Shown here: in pieces, positions 10,820 to 22,329 of the stretch
Numbering within the stretch: position 1 is the stretch's first letter
Layout: each line of letters begins with the position of its first letter
Origin: Ochotona curzoniae
Lineage: Eukaryota; Chordata; Mammalia; Lagomorpha; Ochotonidae
DNA: 64,000 nt
Reading direction: 5' to 3'
Assembly: GCF_017591425.1 (NCBI RefSeq)
Contig: NW_024466413.1
Span: 1,736,001-1,800,000 of the forward strand
Made by a program: the position numbers and the translations under genes
Notes under the pieces: model-generated
What the model saw: the letters and a program-made list of their open reading frames with translations, nothing else
What the model was told of the DNA's origin: nothing
Database searches by the model: none

Positions 10820-12180
10820 AAAAAATATTGTCAGAGACACTATTAAGAGGTCAAATATAAGAGTGATGGGAGTCCTAGAGGTGCAGAGAGGGAAACTGGT
10901 TTTACAGAGGTATTTAATGAAATAATAAGGGAAAATTTGCCTGATCTAGAGAAAGAATTGGGAAACAAGATCCAGGAGGGACACAGAACTCCCAACAGGC
11001 TTGATCAAAAGCAATCTTCACCACAACACGTGATAATCAAGCTCTCTTCAATTGAACATAAAGAAAAGATCCTTAAATGTGCAACATGAGAAAAAAATCA
11101 ACTGACATATAAAGGAATGCCACTTACACTCACAGGAGATCTCTCACAGTAAATTCTATAGTCAAGAAGAGAATGGAGTGACATATTCCAGATCCTAAAA
11201 AAAAAAAAAACAAAAAAAAAAAACAAAAAAAAAACCAACAAATTGTTGGCCTAGGATAACATATCCAGCAAAGCTTTCTTTAGTCTTTGCAATGAAATAA
11301 AATTCTTCCACAGTAAAGAAAAGTTAAAAGAATATGCCTCTTCCAAACTTGCCCTACAAATGATACTTCAAGACATTCTCTTGACAAAGAAGAGGAATAG
11401 CACCTACCAAAGCCAAAGGCAAATGAGAAGAACATCCAAGTAAAATGACAACAAAAGACTAAACCAATGAACAACCCATTGCTAAAACGACAGGACCAAA
11501 GTACCATCCATACATATTAAACTCTGAATGTAAATGGCTTAAGCTCAATCAAATGTCATAGATTATTAGCCTACTGGATTAAAAAACAAAACCCATCTAT
11601 TTATTGTGTAGAAGAGAGACATGCCATCAACAAAAATCAGCTGAAGTTAGATCTCATGGATTTTGATATTTTTGCTTTTGTTAGTTTCATCTCTTCAAAG
11701 CAGCTTCATGTGACTCATAGATCATACAGTAGCATCATTTTCTTTGAGGGTTCTTGACTTTCTTTTTTATTTCTTCAGCGACACATTAATCTAGCAGTAG
11801 CATGTTATTAACTTCATGGTGTTGTTAATTTCTTTTTTTCTTCCTGTTGTAAATCATGTTTTGTGGCTTTTCATTTAAAAGTATGTACAGTAGCTGTGTA
11901 ATGGAGACTGTCATATCTAGTAACATGTTATTTAACTTCATGGCATTGTGAATTTCTATTTTTCTTCCTATTGTTGATTTTGTATTGTGACTTTTCATTT
12001 AAGGTGCTGGAGAGTAACTGTGAAATGGAGACTAAGATATCCAGATGTGAAGATACAATATATGCATCTCTACTTCCAGACAAAGATGGACTTACAATGA
12101 AACTGTTTACTATATCTTGACAATAGGATGCTGGACTCTCTGCCATTGTCCATGCCCGCAATGATGGACATATGACTTTC
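10820..12180 (+). mobile_element. L1, internally deleted, ORF1-ORF2 junction plus 3' UTR
   Basis: Reads in order the region between L1 ORF1 and ORF2 (ttccagatcctaaaa, then aaagctttctttagtc and ctgccctac-like blocks). The start of the ORF2 endonuclease domain follows at about 11521-11625, with a degraded TLNVNGLSSI and WIKKQNPSIYCVEERH, equivalent to the family's TLNINGLN and WIKxQDPxxCCIQETH. Almost all of ORF2 is then missing, and 3' UTR sequence resumes (tcttgacaataggatgctgg at 12116). There is an A-rich interrupted run at 11199-11234. The element is dead: it has frameshifts, stops and a deletion of most of ORF2. Confidence 0.75.
11791..12037 (+). repeat. Two-copy tandem duplication in L1 3' UTR
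   Basis: Copy 1 starts catgttattaacttcatggt at 11801 and copy 2 starts catgttatttaacttcatgg at 11924, giving a period near 123 bp. Both continue through ttcttcct, a gtgrcttttcattta word, tagctgtg/taactgtg and aatggagact. Divergence between the copies shows the duplication is not recent. It could be a feature of the L1 subfamily or of this copy. Confidence 0.8.
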
Positions 12181-12339
12181 TCATTAGTTTATTTACTTTA
12201 TAGTCAATTTCTATATGTTTATGTATTCTTTTGCTTTAATTTTAAAATATAGATTAGAAAAATATACATGTATTCAATTTTTCTATGTTGCTTTATTCTA
12301 CAAAATATTTTTCTCTTACTCTTCTGTGAATAATACCCC

Positions 12340-12672
12340 ATTTTTTAAAGATTTATTTATTTTTGTTGGAAAATCAGATATACAGATAGGAGAAGAGACA
12401 GAGAGAAAGATCTTCCATCTGCTGGTTCACTCCCCAAGTGGCTGAAATGGATGGAACTGGCTGATCCCAAGTCGGGAGCCAGGAGTCTCTTCTGGGTCTT
12501 CCCACATGTGTGCAGGGTCTCAGGGCTTTGGGCCATTGTTGACTGCTTACCCAGGCTACATGCAAGGAGCTGGATGGGAAGCAGGGCAGCCAGGATTCAA
12601 ACACGCTCCCATATGAGATCTCAGCATGTGCAAGGCAAGGACTTCAGTCATTACGCTACCACATCAGGTCCA
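12340..12672 (-). mobile_element. C-repeat SINE, minus strand
   Basis: Tail complement ttttttaaagatttatttat, then aaatcagatatacagatagg, tggttcactccccaagtggc, ggagccaggagtctcttctg, gcaaggagctggatgggaag, and head complement ctaccacatcaggtcc. Confidence 0.9.
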
Positions 12673-12714
12673 ATATGCTATATTTAATTATTAATTCTTA
12701 CACTGCATTTTACA

Positions 12715-13010
12715 TTATAAATTTTGTTTGAAAATCTGAGAGAAAGACGGAAAGATAGATAGACACAGAAAGACAGAGAGAGAAAGAGAAGAAGTGCTCT
12801 CTGCATGCTACAGAACCATAGCCAGGAGTTTATAAGTCAATCCATATATCCCACATGATGACAGCTGAACCTGCTTCCTGCCACAATGTGCGTTCACAGA
12901 AAATTGGAATGAAGCCAAAGTTGGAAATTGTATCCAAGCACCTGATGCTGGATGCAGAAGTTGGAACTGCAGCTGGAACCTCTAAGCCATATGTCTGCCC
13001 CACATTGCTT
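12715..13010 (-). mobile_element. Very old SINE, C-repeat-like
   Basis: A gagagaaagacgg/gacagagagagaaagag tail-side tract is followed by agccaggagtttataagtc, catatatcccacatgatg and ttggaactgcagctggaacc. The order fits an old minus-strand C repeat, but divergence is high. Confidence 0.5.
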
Positions 13011-13269
13011 TAAGAGGTTGGAAGAAGAATGTTAAGAAGAAGGATGATAATCTAAACATCAGTCATGTGGGGGAGGTAGAGAGCCATGGAAAAGCCCAGC
13101 TTAGCCTTCTTTTTTAGAGAAGAGATGGTTAGGAGCAAAGTCCAGCTCCTTAGTGCCAGGCATGGATCTTCCTGTTCACCACATTGCTTTGCAAGTGGAA
13201 GGCTTCAGAAGTAAGGAATCCTGTCTTGTTTGAAATAAATCCCTCAAACTGGTGCTGCTGTGGCACGAT

Positions 13270-13272
<3 letters not shown>

Positions 13273-13303
<31 letters not shown>
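13273..13303 (+). repeat. (GA)n microsatellite
   Basis: Uninterrupted alternating AG of about 31 bp. Likely length-polymorphic. Confidence 0.95.
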
Positions 13304-13306
<3 letters not shown>

Positions 13307-13404
13307 TTCAGAAGATGGGCTTTTTTTCTCAGTGAACCTCAGGTGTGTGCTGTGCTTCTCCTGGTGGCACTCAGGTAACTCACTGATGTAAATTCACACC
13401 CAAG

Positions 13405-13560
13405 GTTGAGTAAATGATTATCATCTCCATTTCAGAAAGCTGGATGTTGAGAGGGGCATGGCAGAAAACATGAACACTGAGCATCTGAATGACATAGATA
13501 GCTCTGAAAAGGACAAGAGATGAATCCAGACTCCAGAAATGAACTTGAACTACCCTCCTG
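13405..13560 (-). mobile_element. Possible MIR fragment
   Basis: Contains gattatcatctccatttcag followed by gctggatgttgagagg, loosely matching the reverse MIR core. Weak. Confidence 0.35.
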
Positions 13561-14219
13561 CTGGAGATTGTAAGAGGCCGATTTGACTCATTTGGGTTAA
13601 TGGCCACTTTTGTACACTGAAGCTTTAAGCACTGATATAGGACAACAACAAATACTTTATTTAATTCATAGCATCCATACTTCCTCTAATTAATGCTTTT
13701 CATGAGCGTATTGTGTACAATTCAGTAGCAGTAACAATAATAAAAAGCTAGAATGTGAAAGACAAACATTTGTCCTCACTGAGTTACATTCTGGCAGTGG
13801 AAGAAAGACCAAGAGCAATCACACGCTGATTTTGTCACAGGAAGAAGGCTGAATGTGGACAGCATGTCCTGCAACAGGCAGGAGCCTGTGATGCTCTCAG
13901 GGAAGGCAGCTTGGACATATGGACTGAGAGTCAGACGGCACTGGATCCTGGTCTCCTAAGTGGTTGCAAAGAACCTTTGAACTTGAACTATGCTGCCCGT
14001 AGCATCTGTGTCAGAAGATAGATGGATCTGGAAGTGGAACTGGGACTGTAATCCAAGGCTGGAAGGGCTGGGGAGCAAGGCTGAGGGCCCTATGATGGAA
14101 ACCCAAACCAGCAAGAGGTCAGTGTTGCTGGAGCACAGTGACATGAGCGGGATGAGGAGGGGGTGTCTGGAGGTGACCTGTTCAACATTGGGCCAGTTGT
14201 GAATCGGAGATGATGACAT
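13561..14219. other. Unassigned sequence
   Basis: No named repeat is certain. 13860-14200 may be an extension of the ancient repeat at 14220-14510. Frames on both strands at 13956-14222 have no recognisable domain. Confidence 0.4.
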
Positions 14220-14510
14220 CACTAGGTTGCTTTGAGCTTTGATAGGACCTTCACATAAAGAGGGAATGTTCTAGATGCTCTTCTGGATAAAGTCAAGGTG
14301 AGAGGCTAAAGAGGAAACTGCTAGTCAACTGAGAGACTATTGAACATCTCAGGTAAGATACTGCTTGAAACTACAGTGAGAGTGGTGGTCACAGGATTGA
14401 GAAATTGTTAGATTCTGGGGACAATCTGAAGGTTATGCTGGTCAACTGGACAAGGCAATATGAAAGAAAGAAGGGGTACAGACTAACTTCCAGATTTCTT
14501 AGTGAAAATT
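14220..14510 (+). mobile_element. Ancient mammalian dispersed repeat, family unnamed
   Basis: Word order (gataaagtcaaggtgagagg, gaaactgctagtcaactgag, agagtggtggtcacaggatt, gacaatctgaaggttatgc, then aacttccagatttctt) resembles a widespread ancient mammalian repeat that also seems present at 30220-30660 and 57105-57700. I cannot name the family with certainty. Confidence 0.4.
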
Positions 14511-14637
14511 CTGTTTCTCTTAATCGAGATGATAAATGAGTTAGAGAAATGAAGCAGAAACAAAAACAAAATAATTCCCACTAGATATGGTATCTCCATG
14601 CACAAAAGCATGTCTCCTAAAATATCTGACAGAGGCG

Positions 14638-14935
14638 AGTGTTTGGCTGCAGCGGTTGGGATACTTACATTACACATGTGGTGCTTGGATCAGAGTCCAG
14701 CCCCACTTCTAAATCCACCTGTCTGCCAACATGGACACTACAGGCAGCAGGTGATCACCCAAGCACACAGGTTCTTTCCAACCACCAGGAGCCCAGCATT
14801 GAGTTTCAGGTTCTTCCGTTTGGCCTGGCCCAGCCTCAGCTGTATCAGGTATTTGGAAATAAATCAGTGCATGGGAGATCTTTCTTTCTGTGTATGTCTT
14901 TAAAGTAAATACAAATTAAAATAAAGCTTTTAAAC
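14638..14935 (+). mobile_element. Old C-repeat SINE, plus strand
   Basis: Degraded head (ggctgcagcggttgggatac), cagagtccagccccac, cagcattgagtttcagg, atcagtgcatgggagatctt, and A-rich tail with aataaag. A diverged older copy. Confidence 0.65.
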
Positions 14936-16309
14936 AAGTATGAATGTCTATTTAGGTCTTAAGGACTGTAAGTTGTCAATATGGTTAAAGGATGCTGAAA
15001 ATTTTCTACCTCCTTAACGACATCCAAGATCTGCCTCTGAGATGACGTGGGGCTTTGCATGCTGAGCTTCAGCCACTGCTGAATGTCCAAACAGAGCTGC
15101 TGCTTGACAGCTCTTCAGCCTTGTTAGGGTTAGTTCATTTCAAAAGAAAAAAATTCTCAGGTTCTAGAGGGAACTGATTTTCTACACTTCTGTAGCATAC
15201 AGCAGAGGAGGAGAAACAGCAATGAGTCAAGGATGCTCCAAGGGTTAACTGCAGGGGGAAAAGGATTAACTGGGCACTGCAGTTGAAAGAGAAACAGCAA
15301 TCCACACTCTTGGTAAACCCTATGAACCCATCTAATTCTGTTTGCCTCCAAGCATAAAAAAACCTCTTTTCAAGACCCCGAGGCCTCACTGTTCAGCACA
15401 AGCTCCTGCATGTAAGATTATTCATACAGCCTCTTGCATGACAATTGCACATAATGCATAAATGCACTGCAGGCTTTAAAGATTCGAAACGAAATTATTC
15501 TTCCTTTTCCAAAATTACTCTTTCACCTGTACCACACTTTTCACTCTATTGCTCAAACAACACAGAGTGTGTGTGGAGGGAAAAGATGGGAAGGGATTAG
15601 CCACGATTAGCTTTGTTGAATCTGTGACACACATTTCTTTGCAAGTCCCGTTTGTATTCTTCCTTCTCCTCGAAGGCCATTGCTAATGTAATGTTCAGTA
15701 GGATGCCTGAGCATCTTTTGAGCCCATGTTAGACTCAGAAGTCAGAGGAACGATTCACCAATGTGATGATCCCTTCAAAAAGTTAACGCAAATGAACTCT
15801 ACAGGGAAGTTTGTTTTGGCACAGAATCTTTTGAATTACATGTCTAGTGTTTCTCATTATGCACTTCTATTACCTTTTGAAGACTATTATTTAGATTGTG
15901 TCATACCCCTAATTAAAATCATCAAGTAGCTTCCAGTTTTGCTGTATTGACTTTAAGAAATCCATAGCCTAGTGAGTGATTGATCTCATGACTCTTGATT
16001 CTTTTTAAGTGTTGTTGATGTCCACACTGCATTGTTCTGCCCTTATTTCTTTATTTTAAACAAGTCAATGCATGAGGCTTCTGACCCAGGGCTTTGTTCT
16101 GTCCATTCCTGGCCTATGAGGCTGTCCCTCCTAGATTCCCACGTGGGATGTCAGGTAATGAGAAATCCCTGGCCCATGAAAGAGCACAAAATATCTCATC
16201 TGCCTATCCCATTAATCTAGCATGACATTCTGCTTTGTGAAACCTACATAGCACCCATTTGTCAATGAATCAGCTTCATCTTTTTGTTACTAATTTCCTT
16301 ATTTTTTTC
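14936..16309. other. Mostly unassigned sequence
   Basis: No gene found. 15440-15480 is rich in atgcat-type words (cataatgcataaatgcac). 15925-15980 has a faint L2-like order (tagcttccagttttgctg) that may belong with the L2-like tail at 16310. Confidence 0.45.
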
Positions 16310-16395
16310 CCACTGTTTCATGCCTCCATCCCTCTATGACACAAGTTCCATGGGAGGATTCTTTTCTGCTGATCCTGTAATCTCAGGAAAAAGTA
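16310..16395 (+). mobile_element. Possible L2 3' end fragment
   Basis: Contains ccctctatgacacaagttcc, atgggagg and gatcctgtaatctcagg, in the order of the L2 'gactgtaagctccatgaggg ... tatccccag' tail. Low confidence. Confidence 0.35.
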
Positions 16396-19284
16396 TTCAG
16401 GTACCTAACTGAGGGTCTAGTGTGTATTTAAGCCATGCCATTGTGTATTTGGCGTTTATTAATTCCCTGCTGACGTGTGACATCTGGGGGATCTGTTGTA
16501 GACAGTCACAGGTACACAGGCCAGTACAATTCATTGTACTTATCACAGCAACAGATGAAAGGCATGATGGAGATACAGCAGGGAACATCTGGTCCTGAGC
16601 ATGCTGGAGAAGTTTCCATAGAAAGGCTACACTGAAGCTGAGACTGGACGATGAGAATGAGTTTTACAGATGGTATTGTGTTGATCCCTGGGCCCAAGTT
16701 ATATTAGCAAACAACATGTGCCTCGTTCCATGCGTGAGACTGAGTTAGGTACAGATGAAGAGCTGCAAGGAGCTCCTTGTTGTGTCTGAAGTTTTGTTGT
16801 GCCAGTGTCATCCTCATAGTCCAGTTCCAGTGAGGTCAGTATAAAATCAGCAGGATGATTAAGCAACAGGGAACAATGACAGGGTATGCACAATACAGTG
16901 ATGCAGCTAGCCTGTGCATGCGTGAAAAGAAAAGATTCCAGCAAGCCAGGGGGAAAGAGAAGCCAAGTACAAGAGAACAGAGGCAGGTGAATAGGGAGGG
17001 GAGCAGAATTTATCTAGGACAAAGTTTTGAAATTCATGAAAGTTTACCCCTCAACCAGTGTCCATGTGGTCTGAAGGTCAGCATTTGCCTTCCCTAAGGA
17101 TTTTCAGGAATGAAGAAGGGAAGGTATTCTTCATTGTAATAGCTCAACCAAACCAAATTGGATCTATTTGTGTCACAAGAAGCAATGGAGGTTCTCTGTG
17201 GGATTACATCATAGTCACAACTCTGGTTTAGGAATTTCATCATCATAATAATAGTTTTGGAAGCTTTGTGTTCTTGCTGTCAGTCTCAAAGAGAAAGACA
17301 GAGACAGCTGAGCCTCCATAATGTGAAGTAGAAAGCAGTGCACTCTGTTTCAGTCCTACATCTAGGCAGGGACATTGAGTATCTATTTCTTACTTTTGGT
17401 TATGTCATGTTGCAATTTTTAGCAGAAAGTAATGAAAACAACAAACAATCCTAAGCGAGGCTTACACCTAGGGAGAGGCAGACTGCTCACTGAGAGGTGA
17501 CAGTTTCTTGTGCTAACTATGACTTTAACTTGATTTGTGTTCTGGGAAAATCCCTGACTTCTTGCTGGATTCCAATTTTCTGAGCATGAAATGAAACCCT
17601 GCATCACATGGTTCCTAAGTTCTTTCTGATCCTGACATGCTGTTGGAAATGTCCAGGTGCTATCAAGAATGTGAACATATGGATGTATTTCTGGCATATG
17701 AATTAGATACCTAAAATCTTGCAGATGTCTCAAGTCTTCATTAGCTAAATCATTTGAGTCACGATTTCTTAGTGGCTTTTCAAAATGTTTGTGCATGTCT
17801 CCTTTAATCCCTTCAATGCAGGCAATATAAAAGTTAAAGAAGAAATTACCACCGACACTTGCTAAGGACGTAATACTTCCCCAAGTAGTGTTCTCTGGAA
17901 CATCTGAGAAAGGTAGTAAGTTCAGATCAAATAACCTTCAGGAGCGTCTGCTGGGTAATGAACTCCAGGCTAGGCAGGTAGGTGGTGAGGCTAACAAGGT
18001 TTTAGTCCCTTATGAGCTTGTGATTTGATATGGAAGAGAGTTGGCGGCCACTAGAACACTAAGTCAAGGTACTGTGCATCCTGGCTCTACGGGAATTCCA
18101 ACTGATCTTTGGTTCAGAATGTTTGCCTCTCGAAATTCCCATAGTTGACGTGTGTATGGAAGTGCTATCTACATGAGTGATGGGAAACACATCCGAATCA
18201 ATAATTATGATATCAGCCATCAGAAAATTTTACAACATGTAAGCAATGTGAACACGTTGCCAAGACTCTTCTCAGGCATCAGAATATGCACTTAAAGATG
18301 AAGCCACCTAGTGTTTAAGCTTTGTTAGTTTCTTTAACTAGTTTGTAGGATCCAGAACAGACTGGCTGCATCACTGGCAAGGCCCAGTGAAAAATACTGG
18401 GCCCTTCACCTCAGAGCATTATTGAATGCACCCAGGCAAACATCCAAAACACCTGCAAAATCATCAAGTCTGTATCCATGGGTATCACTGACAAAAGCTA
18501 GAAACAGCAGTGATGTTGCAATTGATTAGTCACTGGGATTCTTGGTCAATAGAATGGAGAGTAGGATATGTTACAAAAAAAATGGGTAAAGGCAACTGAT
18601 GCACTCTTTATAGAAGCATAATTTGGAGACTTGAGCACCAGGTAGAAGTTATAAAATTTAAAAATTATGAAGCACCCCTTGAATCACCTGTGACTGGGTT
18701 TGAATTTGTTCATGTAAATAAGCGTCAATCAATCTAGTTTTTGGAAGCTGGAAATGCAGTGCCAGGAGATGATGCCTGCGTTCCAAGATCGAGTCAGTGG
18801 TCAAAAACACCTTGCATGCAACGAGATAGGTCGATTGGCTGCAAATCTTATAAGGCCCTGTAATGTAAATTTGATTTGGATTCTGGCTAGCAAAATGTTG
18901 TGATGTAGTACATTTGCTCAATAAGCTCTGTATAAGCTTTAGGTATTTCTTTTGTAAATTGAAGGCAGTTGGCTTGGCTTAGTCTGAGTTTTCCTAAAAG
19001 CAGAACCTGAAGCAAAATTCAGTTTCTATATGTTTTCTTCTGTAATCAGGAGCTAGCACACAACCAAGGTGACCAGGGGAGGGAAGTTAGTAGGGACCTG
19101 GTGTGCAAATACATGAGGGGCCGAGTGACTGCTCCCCTGGAGCCATGTCATTTTCTTGAAGAGCCCTATGGAAAACATCTCAGGATCTCCATTCAAAAAA
19201 AAAAAAAAAAGGTAAGGAAGCATTCTAATACTACGTGTCAGCTTTCTCAGGCTACACTCCAGGCTGAATGTTGTATCTTCTTAA
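16396..19284. other. Long unassigned block
   Basis: No gene is recognised. 17560-17640 has a MIR3-like order (tccaattttctgagcatg, catggttcctaagttc, ttctgatcctgacatg). 18360-18430 (ctggctgcatcactggcaag, tgggcccttcacctc) may be an old DNA-transposon piece, not assignable by eye. A 16-bp A run lies near 19196. The 125-codon minus-strand frame at 17419-17796 has no recognisable domain. Confidence 0.4.
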
Positions 19285-19555
19285 AATTCCTTTGTCGGAA
19301 TCTTAACTTTGAGAGGTACGACATTTGAACTTGATTTGATTGTGAGTGTGGGGTCCTAATGAATGACATTAATATCCTTAAAAAAGAAATTTGCAGTAGA
19401 CATTTTGCCTGTGAGTGCGAGATCACAAAGAGGGCAGCATCTAACAGAAATACCTGAGTAGATCCTGAATCTGTGGGTTCTTCGTTTTGGATTTCCCTGA
19501 TTCTCAGAGGATGAGGAATACATTTCTGCTATTTGTAACATCTTCAGCCTAAGGT
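19285..19555 (+). mobile_element. MaLR-type (MST/MLT1-like) LTR fragment, plus
   Basis: Word order fits a MaLR LTR: ttgtcggaatcttaac, gtggggtcctaatgaatgac, gatcctgaatctgtggg, tttccctgattctcagagga, atacatttctgctatttgta. This corresponds to the family's 'cttggacttcccagcctccagaactgtgag aaataaatttctg' end. Old and diverged. Confidence 0.5.
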
Positions 19556-19567
19556 ATTTAGCTAAGG

Positions 19568-19870
19568 TGTCAGAAATGGTAAGAGCAGGCTGCTATAACA
19601 AAGCACTGGGCAGCTCAAACAGGAGACCTTTAATCCCACACTTCAAGAGGCTGAGAAATTCAACATGCATGTGCTGATCAAATAATGTGGTGACTGGTGA
19701 TTTTTCTCCTGGCTTACGGATGGCTATCTTTGTATTATATCCTTTTACCGGAGAGCAAGTGAGCAAGCAGCTGAGCGACCCACCTCATGACCTTATCTAA
19801 ATCCAGTCACCTACCAAGACGGTATGGAGTAGCACTTCGGCATATGCGTTCAGGGGATCATTTATCCCTT
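19568..19870 (-). mobile_element. MaLR-type (MST/MLT1-like) LTR fragment, minus
   Basis: The plus strand shows aggctgctataacaaagcac, gggcagctcaaacaggag, tctcctggcttacggatggc and acctcatgaccttatc, the reverse complement of a MaLR LTR 3'-to-5' order. It sits back to back with the plus-strand fragment at 19285-19555, so the two 3' ends face each other. Confidence 0.55.
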
Positions 19871-21415
19871 GCTGATGCACTACTTGCGATATTTATGTTT
19901 CCTCTATTTGCAACCTTATATGGAGAATCCCCAGTGGAGCTCTGTGATGTGGTGATGCCAGAAAAGAAACCCCAAGAGAAGAAGTGAAACTGCCAGGGAT
20001 CTGAGGCAAGAGCATTGCAGGATGCTCCTCACACAAATTCCTGCAAACGTAACTGAGACAAAGGGCAGGCAAGGCTATGGGGGCTCACTTGCTACTCCAG
20101 ATGTCACGAGGACAAGAAACCATAGGCAGGCTTATTCTCAGCATCATTTTCGAAAGTCACAGTTGATGACCTAGTTACAAAGGTAACTCCCTGTCAATCA
20201 TCACCTCCTGTTTTCTTTACGCATTCCTCAGTCTTCCTAAGTCCATTGGAAGAGCCAACCTCAAATACTTTCAAATGACGGAGTCAACAAGTTCAGTGTA
20301 ATCACACATTCCACACAGTTTGTCTTTCTTTTAAAAGTGTTCTTAATAATCGACACATTTGCTGAGTTTTAATAATTTTCCAATAGCTGTCACCCCAGGA
20401 ACTTATATTAAAGCTACTTCGCTGTGGGCACATCTTCATGACTGTCCTCCGCCTCAGTTAGAATGCTTTCAATCCAATTAGTCTGTGCAATTTAATTTGT
20501 TCAATGAAAATCACTGGGGTTTAATTGAATTCATTTAGACACAAATCAATAGAAATCAATTCCAAGTGATTAGCTCTAACATTCATCAATCGAATTAACT
20601 TTACCTGCACAGCTGACACATTTTAAAAATTGTACTTGAAGTGATGACAATATCAGATTGTTGTGGGTTTTGAGAGGCTGGGCATTGTCTGCTAATAGGA
20701 TGCTGTCAGTATTGGATCCAGGCAAGCATTCATGGGAAAACATAATGCAAACTAAACTCTGTTTTTTAAGAACTTCAAAAAGTGATGGTTCATCTTCCTG
20801 GAACTAGGAAAAAAATAGACTAAAATAAGTTCATCCTCAAAGACAAGGCTCACACTGAGCAACATTTGACACGGATTTACGACAGGACTTGGAATTGGTG
20901 GTGTGTGGGTGCCCATCTGATGGCATGCTGAAATGTTGACTTTCAGCACATGGGCTGGGTTTATAGCTGTCTCCCCGGTTCTGCTTTAGCTCTCCATCTA
21001 TCAGTAGGACAGATGGGGGAGATTCTTTTTGCAACATAATTGTGATAGATAATTGTTTAGATGATTTGCAGTGAGCCAAACACCAAATATAAACAGATCA
21101 CTTTCACATTCTTTAATATAAACAATTAGTACACTCAGATTTGCACTTAACAAGAAATCCCAAATTAAAGAATAGCCCAAAACAGAAAATTTCAAAAATG
21201 CGTAACAACTGGGTGTCTGTCTGGGATACTAACTACATTAATCATTCAGTCAAGGCATTTCACTGTGGGACAGGAAAGAGTATGAAAATGTTAATTATTT
21301 TCAAATATTTACAGGACTAACAAAGAACAGGGAAAGCATATTTAATAAAAGTTGAATATGATGTATTGAAAAAATGCCTTTGTCTTTATTCTGAAACATC
21401 ACATTCAGCAAGTCA
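19871..21415. other. Repeat-poor block with AT-rich core
   Basis: No transposon or gene recognised. The 20290-20640 part is dense in homeodomain-like cores (reported separately). The flanks carry only short frames without domains. Confidence 0.45.
20290..20640. promoter_or_regulatory. Candidate conserved non-coding element
   Basis: Contains ccaattag at 20474, tttaattg at 20520, atcaat at 20545, 20555 and 20585, gattag at 20568 and gaattaac at 20592, with no repeat signature. Clusters of TAAT and ATCAAT cores are common in developmental enhancers of the homeodomain/PBX type. AT-rich DNA also makes such words by chance, so this is inference. Confidence 0.25.
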
Positions 21416-21917
21416 CATGGTCGTCCTGGGTCTGTGTACAGCAGAGGCAGTGATGGAGTCGCATGGTTGTCCTGGGTCTGTGTACGCTGGAGACAGTGAT
21501 GGAGACCCATGGTCGTCCTGGGTCTGTGTATGTTGGAGACAGTGATGGAGTCACATGGTCATCCTGGGTCTGTGTACGCTGGAGACAGTGATGGAGACCC
21601 ATGGTCGTCCTGGGTCTGTGTACGCTGGAGACAGTGATGGAGACCCATGGTCGTCCTGGGTCTGTGTACGCTGGAGACAGTGATGGAGTCCCATGGTCGT
21701 CCTGGGTCTGTGTATGTTGGAGACAGTGATGGAGTCCCATGGTCGTCCTGGGTCTGTGTACAGCAGAGACAGTGAAGGACTCCCATGGTCATCCTTGGTC
21801 TGTGTACAGCAGAGACAGTGAAGGACTCCCATGGTCGTCCTGGGTCTGTGTACGCTGGAGACAGTGATGGAGTCCCATGGTCGTCCTGGATCTGTGTATA
21901 TTGGAGACATTGATGAC
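21416..21917 (+). repeat. 46-bp minisatellite, 11 copies
   Basis: Eleven head-to-tail units, each starting catggtcgtcctgggtctg and ending with a gacagtgatggag word, 46 bp long. Units differ at a few sites, notably the mid-unit words cagcag, cgctgg and tgttgg, and the ends gagacc, gagtcc and gactcc. The unit has no stop on the minus strand in any frame. Because 46 is not a multiple of 3, three overlapping minus-strand frames (111-147 codons) stay open. They are repeat artefacts, not genes. Confidence 0.97.
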
Positions 21918-22329
21918 ACATGCGCCTCACCTGCAGGGAACGATGATGTTGATGAGTGGTAAAGATAGATGTCATGCGGGCTGTCTCTAAAATTATCACC
22001 ATGTTGCTTCTGACATTTCTGAATGGAGAAAAGTCAAGTTAACATTGAGGCTTTGTAACATTTTAAATTGCTCATTAACAAGCTGTGTTATCTCAACCAA
22101 AGATACTCCACATTTATATTTAAGGAAAATGGTCAAGTTGCTCTCATCCCATTTTTTTCCTTCTGTACATGATGCAAAAAGTGGTGGACTAAAAGGAGGT
22201 TAAAGTAATGAGTTTGGTATTGAAATTAATGTCAAATGGCAATTTTTAGCATATGTCTAAATATTTGCTTATTTTAAATTTTTGTTAATATGAATACAGA
22301 TTTTATGCATTTTGTAAGTAAAGTTACAA
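21918..22329. other. Unassigned AT-rich sequence
   Basis: Nothing recognised beyond the right edge of the minisatellite. Confidence 0.5.

Noticed and set aside
19196..19211. A16 run as the tail of a processed pseudogene
   Set aside because: No retroposed gene body or target-site duplication recognised upstream.
21416..21917. CRISPR-like array
   Set aside because: Units are contiguous with no unique spacers, in a mammalian repeat context.
21405..22002. Minus-strand frames of 111-147 codons as a His/Ser/Pro-rich protein
   Set aside because: Produced by the stop-free 46-bp minisatellite unit in three registers. No non-repeat coding part.
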